DNA from: Perkinsus chesapeaki
Lineage: Eukaryota; Perkinsozoa; Perkinsida; Perkinsidae
DNA length: 64,000 nt
Reading direction: 5' to 3'
NCBI GenBank assembly: GCA_013115145.1
Contig: JAAPAO010000131.1
Location: 1-64,000, forward strand
In this document: one piece after another, positions 1 to 11,965 of the stretch
How positions within the stretch are numbered: the stretch's first letter is position 1
How the letters are laid out: each line of letters begins with the position of its first letter
Made by a program: the position numbers and the translations under genes
The notes under the pieces: generated by a model
The model's input: the letters and a program-made list of their open reading frames with translations, nothing else
Told to the model about the DNA's origin: nothing
Databases searched by the model: none

Positions 1-3000
1 CTGGCTCCTGGAACAAGAAGTGATCTTCGCGCATCTGATGTTCTTCCGCGGCTGTCATTCCGCCAGGTTTCTCGGGATAGCTGTCGGATCCGGCAAGTGG
101 ATAATAATCTCCGGCAAGTTCACCAGTCAATGCCTTTAAAGCCTTGGTGAGTACTCGCTCTACCTCGCGCCTCTCATCCTTCGTGCATGAAGGAGGAAGC
201 CTAATGCCTCTAACACTCCTTCCTGTCCTAACTCTAGTGGATATGACATACTTCTCAGTTGGATCAATTGCAGTGTCAAGGAGTTTGCTGTAATCCAAAT
301 CAGTCGGATGTTTGGCATCTGGTGGGTATCCACCGTGGCGCTGGTCGATGACTGGGTCGAAGAGCTCCTTGAAGACCTCGTAACATTCTTCATCACCCGC
401 AACCATTCCGACCGTTTTGATCATTGGATGTCCCTTATTATCCATACCGGTCTTGATACATTTCGCGAGGCCAACTCCATTTGGTGTCTTCTTATCCTTC
501 AAGTTAGCATAGATCTCTGGATTGGCTTTGAGGACATCAGCCATAACACTGTGGTGTTCAGACAGATCAGGCATCTCAGCCGGACATTCATCATGTGGGA
601 ATCCCGGGAATTCGTCGTCGCCTAATCCAGGCATGCTGGAGTAGTCTGCGTGTGCTGGCGTGGAACTCGAGCCGCCTCCAACAAGAGCTTCAAACGCAGC
701 CGCGTCTTCTTTTTGTAGAGCTTGCTCCATCTGGACGATCTTCGAGCATCCCGATATCATAATGTTGACAAGCTCAACTTCAGACTTGCCGATCCTATCA
801 CTGTTTGAAATATCCCAGATACCACCAACACTTGCACTATCCACACCAGCACCGCCGCGAGCTTGCAAATGGAGAGATTTGCAGATGTCCTTGAAATCAG
901 GCCTGGCCGACAGCAGAGGGACCTTCACCATAACTGATGCTCGGAGACCTGTGCCAAGGTTACTCGGACAAGTCAGGACATAACCAAGATGATCATTATG
1001 CATGAAGTCGTAGCCTTCCTGTTTCACCACTTCTTGGACCTTGTTCACTGCCTCGCAGAAGCGAGTGAAGACAGCCTTGATATCAGCGGCCTTCTGCATA
1101 GATATTATTCGCATGTGGTCCTCCTCATTAACCCATACTAGGAAGTTCTTCTGCTCGTTAGCGAATATGCCACGAGCATCGGGCCAGTGTCGGCCCATAC
1201 CAGAGGACAACAATAGAGTTGAGTCTGGCTCCTGGAACAAGAAGTGATCTTCGCGCATCTGATGTTCTTCCGCGGCTGTCATTCCGCCAGGTTTCTCAGG
1301 ATAGCTGTCGGATCCGGCAAGTGGATAATAATCTCCGGCAAGTTCACCACCTAGTGCCTTAAGTGCCTTTGTGAGGACTCTCTCAACCTCTCGCCTCTCC
1401 TCCTTTGTGCACGAAGGAGGAAGTCTAATGCCCCGGACGCTCCTGCCAGTGCGAACTCTGGTAGAAATTACGAACTCACCAGATGGGTCAATCGGGGTGT
1501 CGAGGAGTTTGGTGTAATCCAAGTCGGTTGGATGCTTGGCATCTGGTGGGTACCCACCATGTCGTTGATCGATGACCGGGTCGAAGAGCTCCTTGAAGAC
1601 TTCATAACTTTCTTCATCACCAGCCACCATTCCGACCGTCTTGATCATTGGATGCCCCTTATTGTCCATACCTGTCTTGATGCACTTCGCGAGGCTCACT
1701 CCATTGGGCGTCTTCTTATCTTTAAGGTTCTCATAGACTTCGGGGTGAGCTTTCAGGACATCGGCCATAACACTGTGATGTTCCGACAGATCAGGTATTC
1801 CAGCTGGGCATTCGTCGTGAGGGAACCCTGGGAATTCATCAGCTCCAAGACCAGGCATACTGGAATAATCCATAGTATTCGGAGCAGCAGCGCTACCACT
1901 GCTTCCCCTAAGGGATTCGAAAGCGGCCAGATCAGCACTCTCCAAAGCTTGCTCCATCTGGACTATCTTCGAGCATCCCGATATCATAATGTTGACAAGT
2001 TCAACTTCGGACTTGCCGATCCTATCACTGTTTGAAATATCCCAGATACCACCAACACTTGCACTATCCACACCAGCACCGCCGCGAGCTTGCAAATGGA
2101 GAGATTTGCAGATGTCTTTAAAATCAGGCCTGGCCGACAGCAGAGGGACCTTCACCATAACTGATGCTCGGAGACCTGTGCCAAGGTTACTCGGACAAGT
2201 CAGGACATAACCAAGATGATCATTATGCATGAAGTCGTAGCCTTCCTGTTTCACCACTTCTTGGACCTTGTTCACTGCCTCACAGAAGCGAGTGAAGACA
2301 GCCTTGATATCAGCGCCCTTCTGCATAGATATTATTCGCATGTGGTCCTCCTCATTAACCCATACGAGGAAGTTCTTCTGCTCGTTAGCGAATATGCCAC
2401 GAGCATCGGGCCAGTGCCGGCCCATGCCAGAGGACAACAGCAACGTCGAGTCTGGCTCCTGGAACAAGAAGTGATCTTCGCGCATCTGATGTTCTTCCGC
2501 CGCTGTCATTCCGCCAGGTTTCTCGGGATAGCTCTCGGATCCTGCAAGTGGATAATAATCTCCGGCGAGTTCACCAGTCAATGCCTTTAGAGCCTTGGTG
2601 AGTACTCGCTCTACTTCGCGCCTCTCATCCTTCGTGCATGAAGGAGGAAGTCGAATGCCTCTAACACTCCTTCCTGTCCTAACTCTAGTGGATATTACAT
2701 ACTTCTCAGTTGGATCAATTGCAGTGTCAAGGAGTTTGCTGTAATCCAAATCAGTCGGATGTTTGGCATCTGGTGGGTATCCACCGTGGCGCTGGTCGAT
2801 GACTGGGTCGAAGAGCTCCTTGAAGACCTCGTAACATTCTTCATCACCCGCAACCATTCCGACCGTTTTGATCATTGGATGTCCCTTATTATCCATACCG
2901 GTCTTGATACATTTCGCGAGGCCAACTCCATTTGGTGTCTTCTTATCCTTCAAGTTAGCATAGATCTCTGGATTGGCTTTGAGGACATCAGCCATAACAC

Positions 3001-5530
3001 TGTGGTGTTCAGACAGATCAGGCATCTCAGCCGGACATTCATCATGTGGGAATCCTGGGAATTCGTCGTCGCCTAATCCAGGCATGCTGGAGTAGTCTGC
3101 GTGTGCTGGCGTGGAACTCGAGCCGCCTCCAACAAGAGCTTCAAACGCAGCCGCGTCTTCTTTTTGTAGAGCTTGCTCCATCTGGACGATCTTCGAGCAT
3201 CCCGATATCATAATGTTGACAAGCTCAACTTCAGACTTGCCGATCCTATCACTGTTTGAAATATCCCAGATACCACCAACACTTGCACTATCCACACCAG
3301 CACCGCCGCGAGCTTGCAAATGGAGAGATTTGCAGATGTCTTTGAAATCAGGCCTGGCCGACAGCAGAGGGACCTTCACCATAACTGATGCTCGGAGACC
3401 TGTGCCAAGGTTACTCGGACAAGTCAGGACATAACCAAGATGATCATTATGCATGAAGTCGTAGCCTTCCTGTTTCACCACTTCTTGGACCTTGTTCACT
3501 GCCTCGCAGAAGCGAGTGAAGACAGCCTTGATATCAGCACCCTTCTGCATAGATATTATTCGCATGTGGTCCTCCTCATTAACCCATACGAGGAAGTTCT
3601 TCTGCTCGTTAGCGAATATGCCACGAGCATCGGGCCAGTGTCGGCCCATGCCAGAGGACAACAGCAACGTCGAGTCTGGCTCCTGGAACAAGAAGTGATC
3701 TTCGCGCATCTGATGTTCTTCCGCGGCTGTCATTCCGCCAGGTTTCTCGGGATAGCTGTCGGATCCGGCAAGTGGATAATAATCTCCGGCAAGTTCACCA
3801 CCTAGTGCCTTAAGTGCCTTTGTGAGGACTCTCTCAACCTCTCGCCTCTCCTCCTTTGTGCACGAAGGAGGAAGTCTAATGCCCCGGACGCTCCTGCCAG
3901 TGCGAACTCTGGTAGAAATTACGAACTCACCAGATGGGTCAATCGGGGTGTCGAGGAGTTTGGTGTAATCCAAGTCGGTTGGATGCTTGGCATCTGGTGG
4001 GTACCCGCCATGTCGTTGATCGATGACCGGGTCGAAGAGCTCCTTGAAGACTTCATAACTTTCTTCATCACCAGCGACCATCCCGACCGTCTTGATCATT
4101 GGATGCCCCTTATTGTCCATACCGGTCTTGATGCACTTCGCGAGGCTCACTCCATTGGGCGTCTTCTTATCTTTCAGGTTCTCATAGACTTCGGGGTGAG
4201 CTTTCAGGACGTCGGCCATAACACTGTGATGTTCCGACAGATCAGGTATTCCAGCTGGGCATTCGTCATAAGGGAACCCTGGGAATTCGTCATCTCCAAG
4301 ACCAGGCATACTGGAGTAATCCATAGTAGTCGGAGCAGCAGCGCTACCACTGCTTCCCCTAAGGGATTCGAAAGCGGCCAGATCACCACTCTCCAAAGCT
4401 TGCTCCATCTGGACTATCTTCGAGCATCCCGATATCATGATGTTGACAAGTTCAACTTCGGACTTGCCGATCCTATCACTGTTTGAAATATCCCAGATAC
4501 CACCAACACTTGCACTATCCACACCAGCACCGCCGCGAGCTTGCAAATGGAGAGATTTGCAGATGTCTTTAAAATCAGGCCTGGCCGACAGCAGAGGGAC
4601 CTTTACCATAACTGATGCTCGGAGACCTGTGCCAAGGTTACTCGGACAAGTCAGGACATAACCAAGATGATCATTATGCATGAAGTCGTAGCCTTCCTGT
4701 TTCACCACTTCTTGGACCTTGTTCACTGCCTCACAGAAGCGAGTGAAGACAGCCTTGATATCAGCACCCTTCTGCATAGATATTATTCGCATGTGGTCCT
4801 CCTCATTAACCCATACGAGGAAGTTCTTCTGCTCGTTAGCGAATATGCCACGAGCATCGGGCCAGTGCCGGCCCATGCCAGAGGACAACAGCAACGTCGA
4901 GTCTGGCTCCTGGAACAAGAAGTGATCTTCGCGCATCTGATGTTCTTCCGCCGCTGTCATTCCGCCAGGTTTCTCGGGATAGCTCTCGGATCCTGCAAGT
5001 GGATAATAATCTCCGGCGAGTTCACCAGTCAATGCCTTTAGAGCCTTGGTGAGTACTCGCTCTACTTCGCGCCTCTCATCCTTCGTGCATGAAGGAGGAA
5101 GTCGAATGCCTCTAACACTCCTTCCTGTCCTAACTCTGGTGGATATGACATACTTCTCAGTTGGATCAATTGCAGTGTCAAGGAGTTTGCTGTAATCCAA
5201 ATCAGTCGGATGTTTGGCATCTGGTGGGTATCCACCGTGACGCTGGTCGATGACTGGGTCGAAGAGCTCCTTGAAGACCTCGTAACATTCTTCATCACCC
5301 GCAACCATCCCGACTGTTTTGATCATTGGATGTCCCTTATTATCCATACCGGTCTTGATACATTTCGCGAGGCCAACTCCATTTGGTGTCTTCTTATCCT
5401 TCAAGTTAGCATAGATCTCTGGATTGGATTTGAGGACATCAGCCATAACACTGTGGTGATCAGACAGACCAGGCATCTCACCCGGGCATTCATCATGTGG
5501 GAATCCTGGGAATTCGTCGTCGCCTAATCC
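1..5530 (-). repeat. Tandem array of phosphagen-kinase units in alternating A/B types
   Basis: Homologous units recur with matching points at 308, 1532, 2759, 3983 and 5210 (spacing 1224, 1227, 1224, 1227). Odd units (A) share the linker [18 protein letters not shown]. Even units (B) share a linker with SGSAAAP and SLRGSSGS. Same-type units are nearly identical at the DNA level, while A and B differ at many synonymous sites. The array therefore looks like recent duplications of a two-domain block. The rightmost A unit, next to the N-terminus, is somewhat more diverged. Confidence 0.9.
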
Positions 5531-5935
5531 GGGCTGTGACGTGTATGCTGTTTCTTCTGCGGGGGTTGCCTCCTTCGCAGCGGAAGGTGCTTCCGCTGTG
5601 GGTTCGCTCTTAGATGGTTCATCTTGTGTACGACTAGCAGATGAGGTATCTAGAAAATCGCGTGCTGTTCAGTTCTTTTACTGTTATTGGCCATGTATCA
5701 AGAAGTGCGTACTTACTCCTCTTTTGGATATACTCTGCCATGAATGACAGAGGATCCGCAGGACGGTCCGTGAGGAGCTGCTGTACCATCCCCTGTAAGA
5801 GCAGTTGGACTTGAAAATCGTCAAGGTACTTCTTAGCGTTTAAAGCTGCCTGATGTCGCGTTTGGCGTTGGGATTTCCTGATGACAGATGTCTGGTCTCG
5901 ATTAACAGTCAGGGGTGTGACAAAATAGTGCCATG
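1..5935 (-). CDS. Multi-domain arginine (phosphagen) kinase with N-terminal RIIa/DPY-30-like domain; continues past left edge
   Basis: This enzyme would move phosphate reversibly between ATP and arginine to buffer ATP. Reading right to left, the first coding segment (about 5740-5880) gives [19 protein letters not shown] then [13 protein letters not shown], the form of an RIIa/DPY-30 docking helix pair. A short intron (GTAAGT donor near 5710, AG acceptor near 5672) leads to an acidic Ala/Pro/Thr linker. Phosphagen-kinase domains follow in one open frame to base 1. Each shows [39 protein letters not shown] and a [14 protein letters not shown] loop with the reactive cysteine. Units repeat every 1224 or 1227 bases, both multiples of three, and I found no stop at the junctions examined. 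Four full units and part of a fifth are in the window. The NEEDH-type motif and Cys loop favour arginine as substrate; other guanidino substrates are possible. The true start is unclear: the frame has a stop just upstream near 5950 and no good ATG before the docking motif, so an upstream exon is likely. Confidence 0.88.
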
Positions 5936-6292
5936 GCGGAGTTTATCTCCGTCGCTCGATGACGTCGAGCAGTAAATTACCGATGTCAGGGTTTATAGGC
6001 CAAAACGGAGCGCAAATCTATAAAATTGTCAAAGCCGGGAACGGTACCGTTCCTGACCCACTTCAATTCATTTCCGCCGTCCGTCGACGGCGTCCTCTAC
6101 CAATTGACTCGATTCGGCATCACTTATGCCGTAACAGGATAGCACAAGTAACCAGTGAGGAGACTGAGTTTCGACAAGGTAAGAATATGGCGATAAAGCA
6201 AGTCACCACAATGAGGCTCCTCGGTGTAATTTTATCTATCCACACCGAACGAGCAAGCTGTGGCTGGGCAAAATCACGCGAAGACGCATTTC
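5936..6292. other. Stretch between the arginine kinase and C2-like genes
   Basis: No convincing exon is visible. It should contain the 5' end (leader, possible first exon and promoter) of the arginine kinase gene; a short ATG-led segment followed by a GTAGAG donor lies near 6100-6125 on the minus strand but cannot be tied to the gene without transcript data. Confidence 0.4.
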
Positions 6293-6780
6293 TCACTTTT
6301 GTTTGACTTGAGGATCTGTATGCTTGAACGTAAGAGATATCTCGATGCTCGGTCCACCGTCTGGGTTCTCCATGGCGATGGATTCCGACTGCTCGCCAAG
6401 GTCTTTGAAATGGTGGAGCGATACTTGTCGACTGCCGACCTGAAGCAGTCGAGCTATCCATACGCAGCATTGTGATCAAATAAGCGAATGCGCTTGGAAT
6501 CCCCTGTGAGCATCGATGAAGGAGCAAAAGGCATGGAGGGATAAGGGGCTGTCTTGGAGAGAAAACGAGAAGGCTCCTACCTGAGTGAACAGGTCGACCT
6601 TGCAAGATTCCTGAGAGTCGGAGGGGAATCGGAAAGGCTCGTTCAAGCGCAGCGGAGCTTGGCGTCTGGTCTCTCCAACTCGGATAGACAGATAGGCTTT
6701 TTCTGAGATAAAGACTGTTTACGATGCAAGGCAGTGGTCTTACCTGGGACATTAGAGGCATCGGTGACGGTGATATCCAT
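6293..6780 (-). CDS. Small C2-like domain protein
   Basis: Exon 1 starts at the ATG at 6780 (MDITVTDASNVPG) and ends at a GTAAGA donor. A second exon reads KAYLSIRVGETRRQAPL and FRFPSDSQESCKVDLF. A third segment gives GDSKRIRLFDHNAAYG. The last reads VGSRQVSLHHFKDLGEQ then GGPSIEISLTFKHTD and ends in TGA at 6293. The order of beta-strand-like segments and the closing GGPSI-ISLTF resemble a C2 domain, which would bind membranes or partner proteins. The third and last segments are in different frames with no obvious intron between them, so there is either an unseen splice, a frameshift or an assembly error. The long minus-strand frame over this region reads straight through introns and is not the protein. 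Confidence 0.5.
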
Positions 6781-7335
6781 GGCTGCTGTCCAGTGGTGCT
6801 ACCTGGGAAAGTAGGTGGACAAGCAAGTGGACGAAAGCGTGTTCGAAAGAACTGAAAGAAAGGCAACAATCACGAAAAGCAGTGAATGAATTTGGGCGGT
6901 AAGCAAGATGTCATAGAGAGGGAAGAGAAAGAGGATGTACGACTACTGGAAGGCACCAAAGGAGATTTCCGGAGACTTCATTTGAATTCTGCGCTGATTA
7001 CGCGCACGCCATTGTAATCGATTTGACGGAGTAGAACAACACAGTTCGCAATGACGTCGAGCAGTATGACGAATGGTTAGTGACCCGCACTATGGTAGAG
7101 TGAGTGCCTTATAGCACTAATAACACCCGGGCATCTTGTTACCTATCTTACAGTGGCATTGGAACAGCTTAGACCCCAAAAGCTTTGGATTTACAATTGC
7201 TGCCGTGTTACATGTCACTATGCCATTGTCACTGTGGTGAGCGGTACCTGGAGAAAGGTTATTTTCAATGGGATTCACGGAGGGATGGAAGGGGCTTCTT
7301 GCACTGTAAATGTGGCTTAGAACTTTTTTACTGTA
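6781..7335. other. Divergent intergenic region
   Basis: This lies between the minus-strand C2-like gene and the plus-strand coiled-coil/ear gene, so it probably holds both promoters. Short frames on either strand show no domain or splice pattern. Confidence 0.5.
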
Positions 7336-10237
7336 ATGGCTAGCAGCGTCCCCGCAATGAACGGATTCGGGGACTCGGCCTTCAGCTACGATCCAGCTGC
7401 CGCACCACAACTACCCCCTACAGGATCACAACAACAGCAACAACCAGCAACTCAATCTCCATTCCATACCGCTTCTCCGCCAACTCAGAAGGATGGTACC
7501 GCAAATGTAATACTGTGGGCGTCGATACCGAAAATAAATTTTCCTCGTCTTCGTTGGTGACAGGCTCTCGGTTTTGGAGCGCCTGGCAGTGCTGCCATTC
7601 CCGCTGTGTCTGGCAGTGGTGCGGCCTCCGCTGCTCCGGGCAGTGAGAGGGTGAATGATAGCATCTATATTGATTTTGATATTCTCGGGGATGGCAAAAC
7701 AGACCCAAATGAGTAGGAAGACTGCGTTGGGGACACTTGAAGAATCCCTCGCTTGCAGGTTGATGAAAACGCTCAAGGAGCAGCTGTCGAATCCCGAAGC
7801 ACCTATACGTAGGAACGCCTCTGTCTGGGCTTGTGGGGACATTAGTATTGGTAGATAACGGAATGTTTGGGGTGTTCGCGGACAAAGCTCAGCTGGAGGA
7901 TGCTCCCGCTGCTTCCACCAAGGCCGCTGCGCCGGCTGGAAGTGTGACCGGCAACGGTAGTGAGCAATGTGCGGCGATGACGGATCATTATTTAACCATA
8001 GATAATACTGGAGCGAATGACCAGCTTGCGTTGGAGCGTCATTTGGCTGAGCTAGAACTGAACGATGCCAAGGCCCAGCTCGAGGATCTAAAGAAGCAGT
8101 TGTCCGATTCGGGTAGGTGATGACATGCTCTATGTACCGTACCGCTCACGATCAGTATCGGCGCATCAGTCCTCTCTGACGCAGCTGGCAGATGCCAGGA
8201 ATAAACTGGACGATTCAATGGGCCAAGTGGCCAAGCTCGAGGTGCTGTCGGTTCATCGCTGGGAGGATGCTTACACTGTTTTTAGGGTGAACTTAACAGG
8301 GTTAAATCACAGAATAAGACACTTACAACTGACCTTAGTAACGCTAAGGATATGTGGATGAAAGTAGTGCCTAGTGGGACGGGGCATGGGAACGAACGAC
8401 TGCTGCTGTCAGGAATCGAGCCGTGCCTCGAAGCTCCAGGACGAGCTGAACACCAGGGACGATCAAATAGCGGAAGACTCGCGGAGAATGGCGGAGATGT
8501 CGGCAACCAATGAGGTACTGCGGCGGTGGTGGTCTCGACCGGGCCACATGTGGTGGGCAGGCGCTGCAACGTGAAAACGCCCAACTGAAGAAGCTCTTCG
8601 AAGGCTCAGAGCAGGAGGTGGCAGCCCGAGCGAGGGCGGCTGAGAATAGTTTTGGACAGCAAAACGAAAGGTGCTCGACCCGTGGGGGAATTCATACCGA
8701 CTTTTTCTTTGTTAGCTATTTTGGTGGCGCGCGAACAGTACCATCAACATCTAGAGTTCCAGCGGCGATGGCGTCGAGCCTCGGAGAGATGGTGGCTCCA
8801 CCTCAGACTGATGGGTACATGAGACCGCCTACCACCGCAACAACCACTGCATTCACTCCAACGCCTACAGCTCGACTAGGTCAGGGGGATATGGATGTCG
8901 CATGTGATTTGGGTACTTCAGGTGGCACCAGCGGCTCCCCGATGAAGACCACTACCTTCCAGCCTCCCACTACGGGTACTGTCGGTGGCGGTGCTCTCCT
9001 TCCACACAATGTTGGATCACCTGCGACTGTCGAGCGATTCCGGGCTCTTATTGGCGCTCAGGAAGGGGTGCTGTATGAGGATGATATACTACAGGTGATG
9101 ATGCCATACCCCCGGGAGATCTGAGGGAAGTTTGGTATTCAGATTGGAGTACAATCCTCCTACACGTGCGGTATGGGTGAAGGGCAGGTCTCCTTGTACT
9201 TCGGCAACAAGAGTAAGAAGCATCGCTGTGCAACCGCTCGGTAGGGCGCCTCAGGTTCCGGAGCATTGGACGGCTTCGCGGTAGAGCTAATCTCGGGGGA
9301 TGATATCACCCTCACTGCGGAGGAAGCGGTCCCGACGGCTATAAGGGCGAAACAGCAGGTAATGGTGTAGCTAGAGGTGTCAGTGAACTTCCTAGCTTAT
9401 TGTGTAGATACGTCTGTCAATGAAGGTTGTCTGTACTAAACCAACCCAGCAGATTCCTATGATGAGTGTGAGTCATTCTCATGGCTGCTGGCATCGTCCA
9501 CATTACAATCAAATCAGATGCGATTCCTTCTGTTCGATAACACCCCGCGGACCCTATCGCTTCGGTTGCCCATTCTCCTATCCAAGTTTATGACCCCTGT
9601 GGACATCCCTAATGCCGGTGATTTCTTCAGCCTCTGGCGACATCACACGTGAAGAAGCACCTTAGGCAACCAATCTCCTCAGCATCCTTCAGATACCATC
9701 TTTCGGAGCAATCAGCTGTAGTAAGCATCACAGCTTCCTTCGGCTGCAGGGATAGTCTTCTGGCCTTGGCCCGATCCGCCACGTTGGGAGGGGTAATAGT
9801 TCGGCGCGAGGAGGGTTAGGTGGCAAACTTTTTTGTGAAGGTGTTGAAGCTCCATTCCCAGTTGGATGCGAATCCTAACAACCTAGTTTTATGCGGCAAG
9901 TTCCCAGCAGATAGTCCAGAGGGAATACAGTGCTTCACTCTTCCCAATGCAACAGTAGGCCTCAGTGGGGATGATGAAGGTTATGGCTGCCTTCAGGTCC
10001 TAGTGCGGATCGAGGTCGGTACTGGCCCCCAGCATAGCGGCAAGGCCAGAGTTGCGGTAACAGTACCTTAAAAAATCTGAGTCGCCGATACCTGTTTCCC
10101 TTCAGGTCCGGTCGTCCGAGCCCGTTGTTGCGCTGGCTGTAAGAGACGACCTTCTGCTAGCGTTTGCCGAACTACCCGCTGATGCAGAGCCAAGCGACCC
10201 CAACTTTGAGTCTGGTGCCACGGCGGACAGTCGATAG
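7336..10237 (+). CDS. Coiled-coil protein with C-terminal AP-2 alpha-type appendage (ear) domain
   Basis: The ATG at 7336 opens a Pro/Gln/Ser-rich N-terminus. Many small exons follow with heptad-like sequence (LERHLAELELNDAKAQLEDL, QRENAQLKKLFEGSEQEV). A Thr/Pro-rich linker (8740-9000) leads to an ear-like C-terminus: KFGIQIGVQSSYTCGMGEGQ and LYFGNKS, then LRLPILLSKFMTPVDIP..DFFSLW, then NLVLCGKFP and YGCLQVLVRIEV, ending SGATADSR and TAG at 10237. These match, in order, the QIG.KSE..../FYGNKT, VKLPITLNKFF and IGCLLRLEP landmarks of the alpha-adaptin appendage, which recruits endocytic accessory proteins. The trunk domain of a normal alpha-adaptin is absent and coiled coil takes its place. 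Introns are 30-70 nt, and some exon edges are my estimate. It probably works in clathrin-type endocytosis. Confidence 0.65.
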
Positions 10238-10531
10238 GCTACTGTTGCTGCTTCCGGTGGTGATGAGTACTATGCAGGTAGTGGCTCGACCCCTGCCGTT
10301 GCCGACCGTTGTTTCTACTCTGTTCGATTACTAGTGATACCAACATTACCTCTGAGGAGCCCATTCATTGCTTTAATGCCGATCGGAATGGTTCTAGTGA
10401 AAGCGTCGTTATAACTGCTACCGTCCCTTCCACAAATTTCCGTGTAAGATCGTCTTGGGCATTCGTCCAGCTTCTCCATTAATATCTCACTTTTGTTGCG
10501 TTGTCCAGTCTGTCTACGGTTCCCTATAGTA

Positions 10532-11897
10532 ATGCAACAAGGACTGCCGTTTAGCGGGCGCGCTCTCACGGCTGTCGGCGCTTCGAGGAGACTATCGGCA
10601 TGTTGCGCCAAGCAGGTGTCGAAGGCAGTCAGTGATAAGTTCGGCAGACGGCACACGTACCTCAGGCTGTCATTAACTGACAAGTGTAATCTGCGGTGCC
10701 AGTACTGTATGCCGCCCGCCGTCTACGGTAGTGAGCCGGAGGAAATCAGGTAACAACGAGAAGAGCTTCTTCTCCCTCTTCTGAAGAGGGTTGACGAAGG
10801 AAAAGGTTCTGGATGTCAGGCCACCGCCATCGGAGTATCTTACTGCGGATGAGATAGTCTCCTTGGCATCTACTTTTGTTAACGACTTGGGCATCACTAA
10901 AATACGTTTGACGGGAGGCGAGCCCACGGTAATATGAAGGCCTTAGCCACCTCTGATTGAGGGAAATGTCGGTATGGATGAAATGGCTACAACGGGAACC
11001 CCACACTGTGGAATTCAGTAGACCGCAACTTCCTCGACGGAAAAGCCCAGCTCGCTATTTAGTTGCGTTAACTAGTAATCTTCCAAAGCTCAGATACGAT
11101 CGGATTTTCCTCGCATCGTCGAAGGTATCGCCGAGAGTTGTCGGCCTCACTTAGACCAGTTTGGCATTACCACCAACGGCGTCCTGCTCGCCCGTCATCT
11201 GCCGGTGATGCGGTCGGCAGGCCTGCTCCATGTGAACGTATCTTTGGATACATTAGTGTCGGCGAAGTTCCCGATGATATCCAACAGACCCGAAGCCTAT
11301 TGGGAGAGAGCTCGGCGGTTGATAGACACTTTGCGGAGAGATGAAGACTTCCGTCTGAAAGTGAACTGTGTGGTCATGCGCGGCGTTAACGACGACGAGC
11401 TGTTGGACTTTGTTGAGCTCACGAGGGAGGAAAATCTCAACTTGCGGTTCATCGAGTACATGCCCTTTTCCGGCAACAACTGGGGCTCCGGCAAGTTGAT
11501 GCTATCCAAGCTTGAAATCCTGAATCGAATTCAGGATGCTGTTGGTGCTGATCGGCTCAGTGCAGTAGAGGAGGTCCATCCTAATTCTACAGTCGGTAAA
11601 GAGTACCGTGTTGAGGGATATAAGGGTACCTTCGGCGTTATCAGCTCCATGACGGACAAGTTCTGCGGCGGCTGCAATCGCCTGCGAGTCTCGGCGGATG
11701 GTTCCCTTTATAATTGCTTATTCTCATCTTCTGACTCTGGTTTGTCATTAAGAGATGCCCTAAGGGCAGGCAAGCCTCTCCGGCCCATCCTAGAGGAGTC
11801 TCTGTCCAATAAGGCCTGGGCTTTGGGAGGCCGAGCCGATATGCACGAGTTGGGCAGCAGCTCGAAGGAACTACGGAATATGATGAGCATTGGTGGT

Positions 11898-11900
<3 letters not shown>
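10532..11900 (+). CDS. MOCS1A: Molybdenum cofactor biosynthesis radical-SAM enzyme (MOCS1A/MoaA)
   Basis: This GTP 3',8-cyclase carries out the first step of molybdopterin synthesis. Exons 10532-10749, 10787-10928 and 11094-11900 sum to 1167 nt, which is 388 residues and close to human MOCS1A. Visible parts are the radical-SAM motif [30 protein letters not shown], the second cluster motif [11 protein letters not shown] followed by a downstream Cys, and the essential C-terminal Gly-Gly (MMSIGG). The introns are 37 and 165 nt; the first has a pyrimidine-rich acceptor. The N-terminus is rich in Arg, Ser and Ala with no acidic residue for about 30 positions, so mitochondrial import is likely, as in other eukaryotes. 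No MoaC partner (MOCS1B) is next to it. The start is the first ATG in frame with the conserved part. Confidence 0.93.

Positions 11901-11964
<64 letters not shown>
11898..11964 (+). repeat. TGA/ATG trinucleotide microsatellite at the MOCS1A stop codon
   Basis: About 22 uninterrupted copies of TGA begin with the stop codon itself. Every in-frame unit is another stop codon, so read-through would end at once. Confidence 0.95.

Positions 11965-11965
<1 letters not shown>

Noticed and set aside
308-5527. Repeated plus-strand frames (starts 308, 660, 1532, 2216, 2759, 3440 and others)
   Set aside because: They are antisense shadows of the arginine kinase array; their apparent family relationship only mirrors the repeat.
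1-5530. Long direct repeats considered as a CRISPR array or satellite
   Set aside because: The unit is about 1.2 kb, fully coding on the minus strand, and encodes a known enzyme fold.
6120-6869. A 249-codon minus-strand frame
   Set aside because: It reads through clear GT..AG introns; the C2-like protein is obtained only after splicing into other frames.
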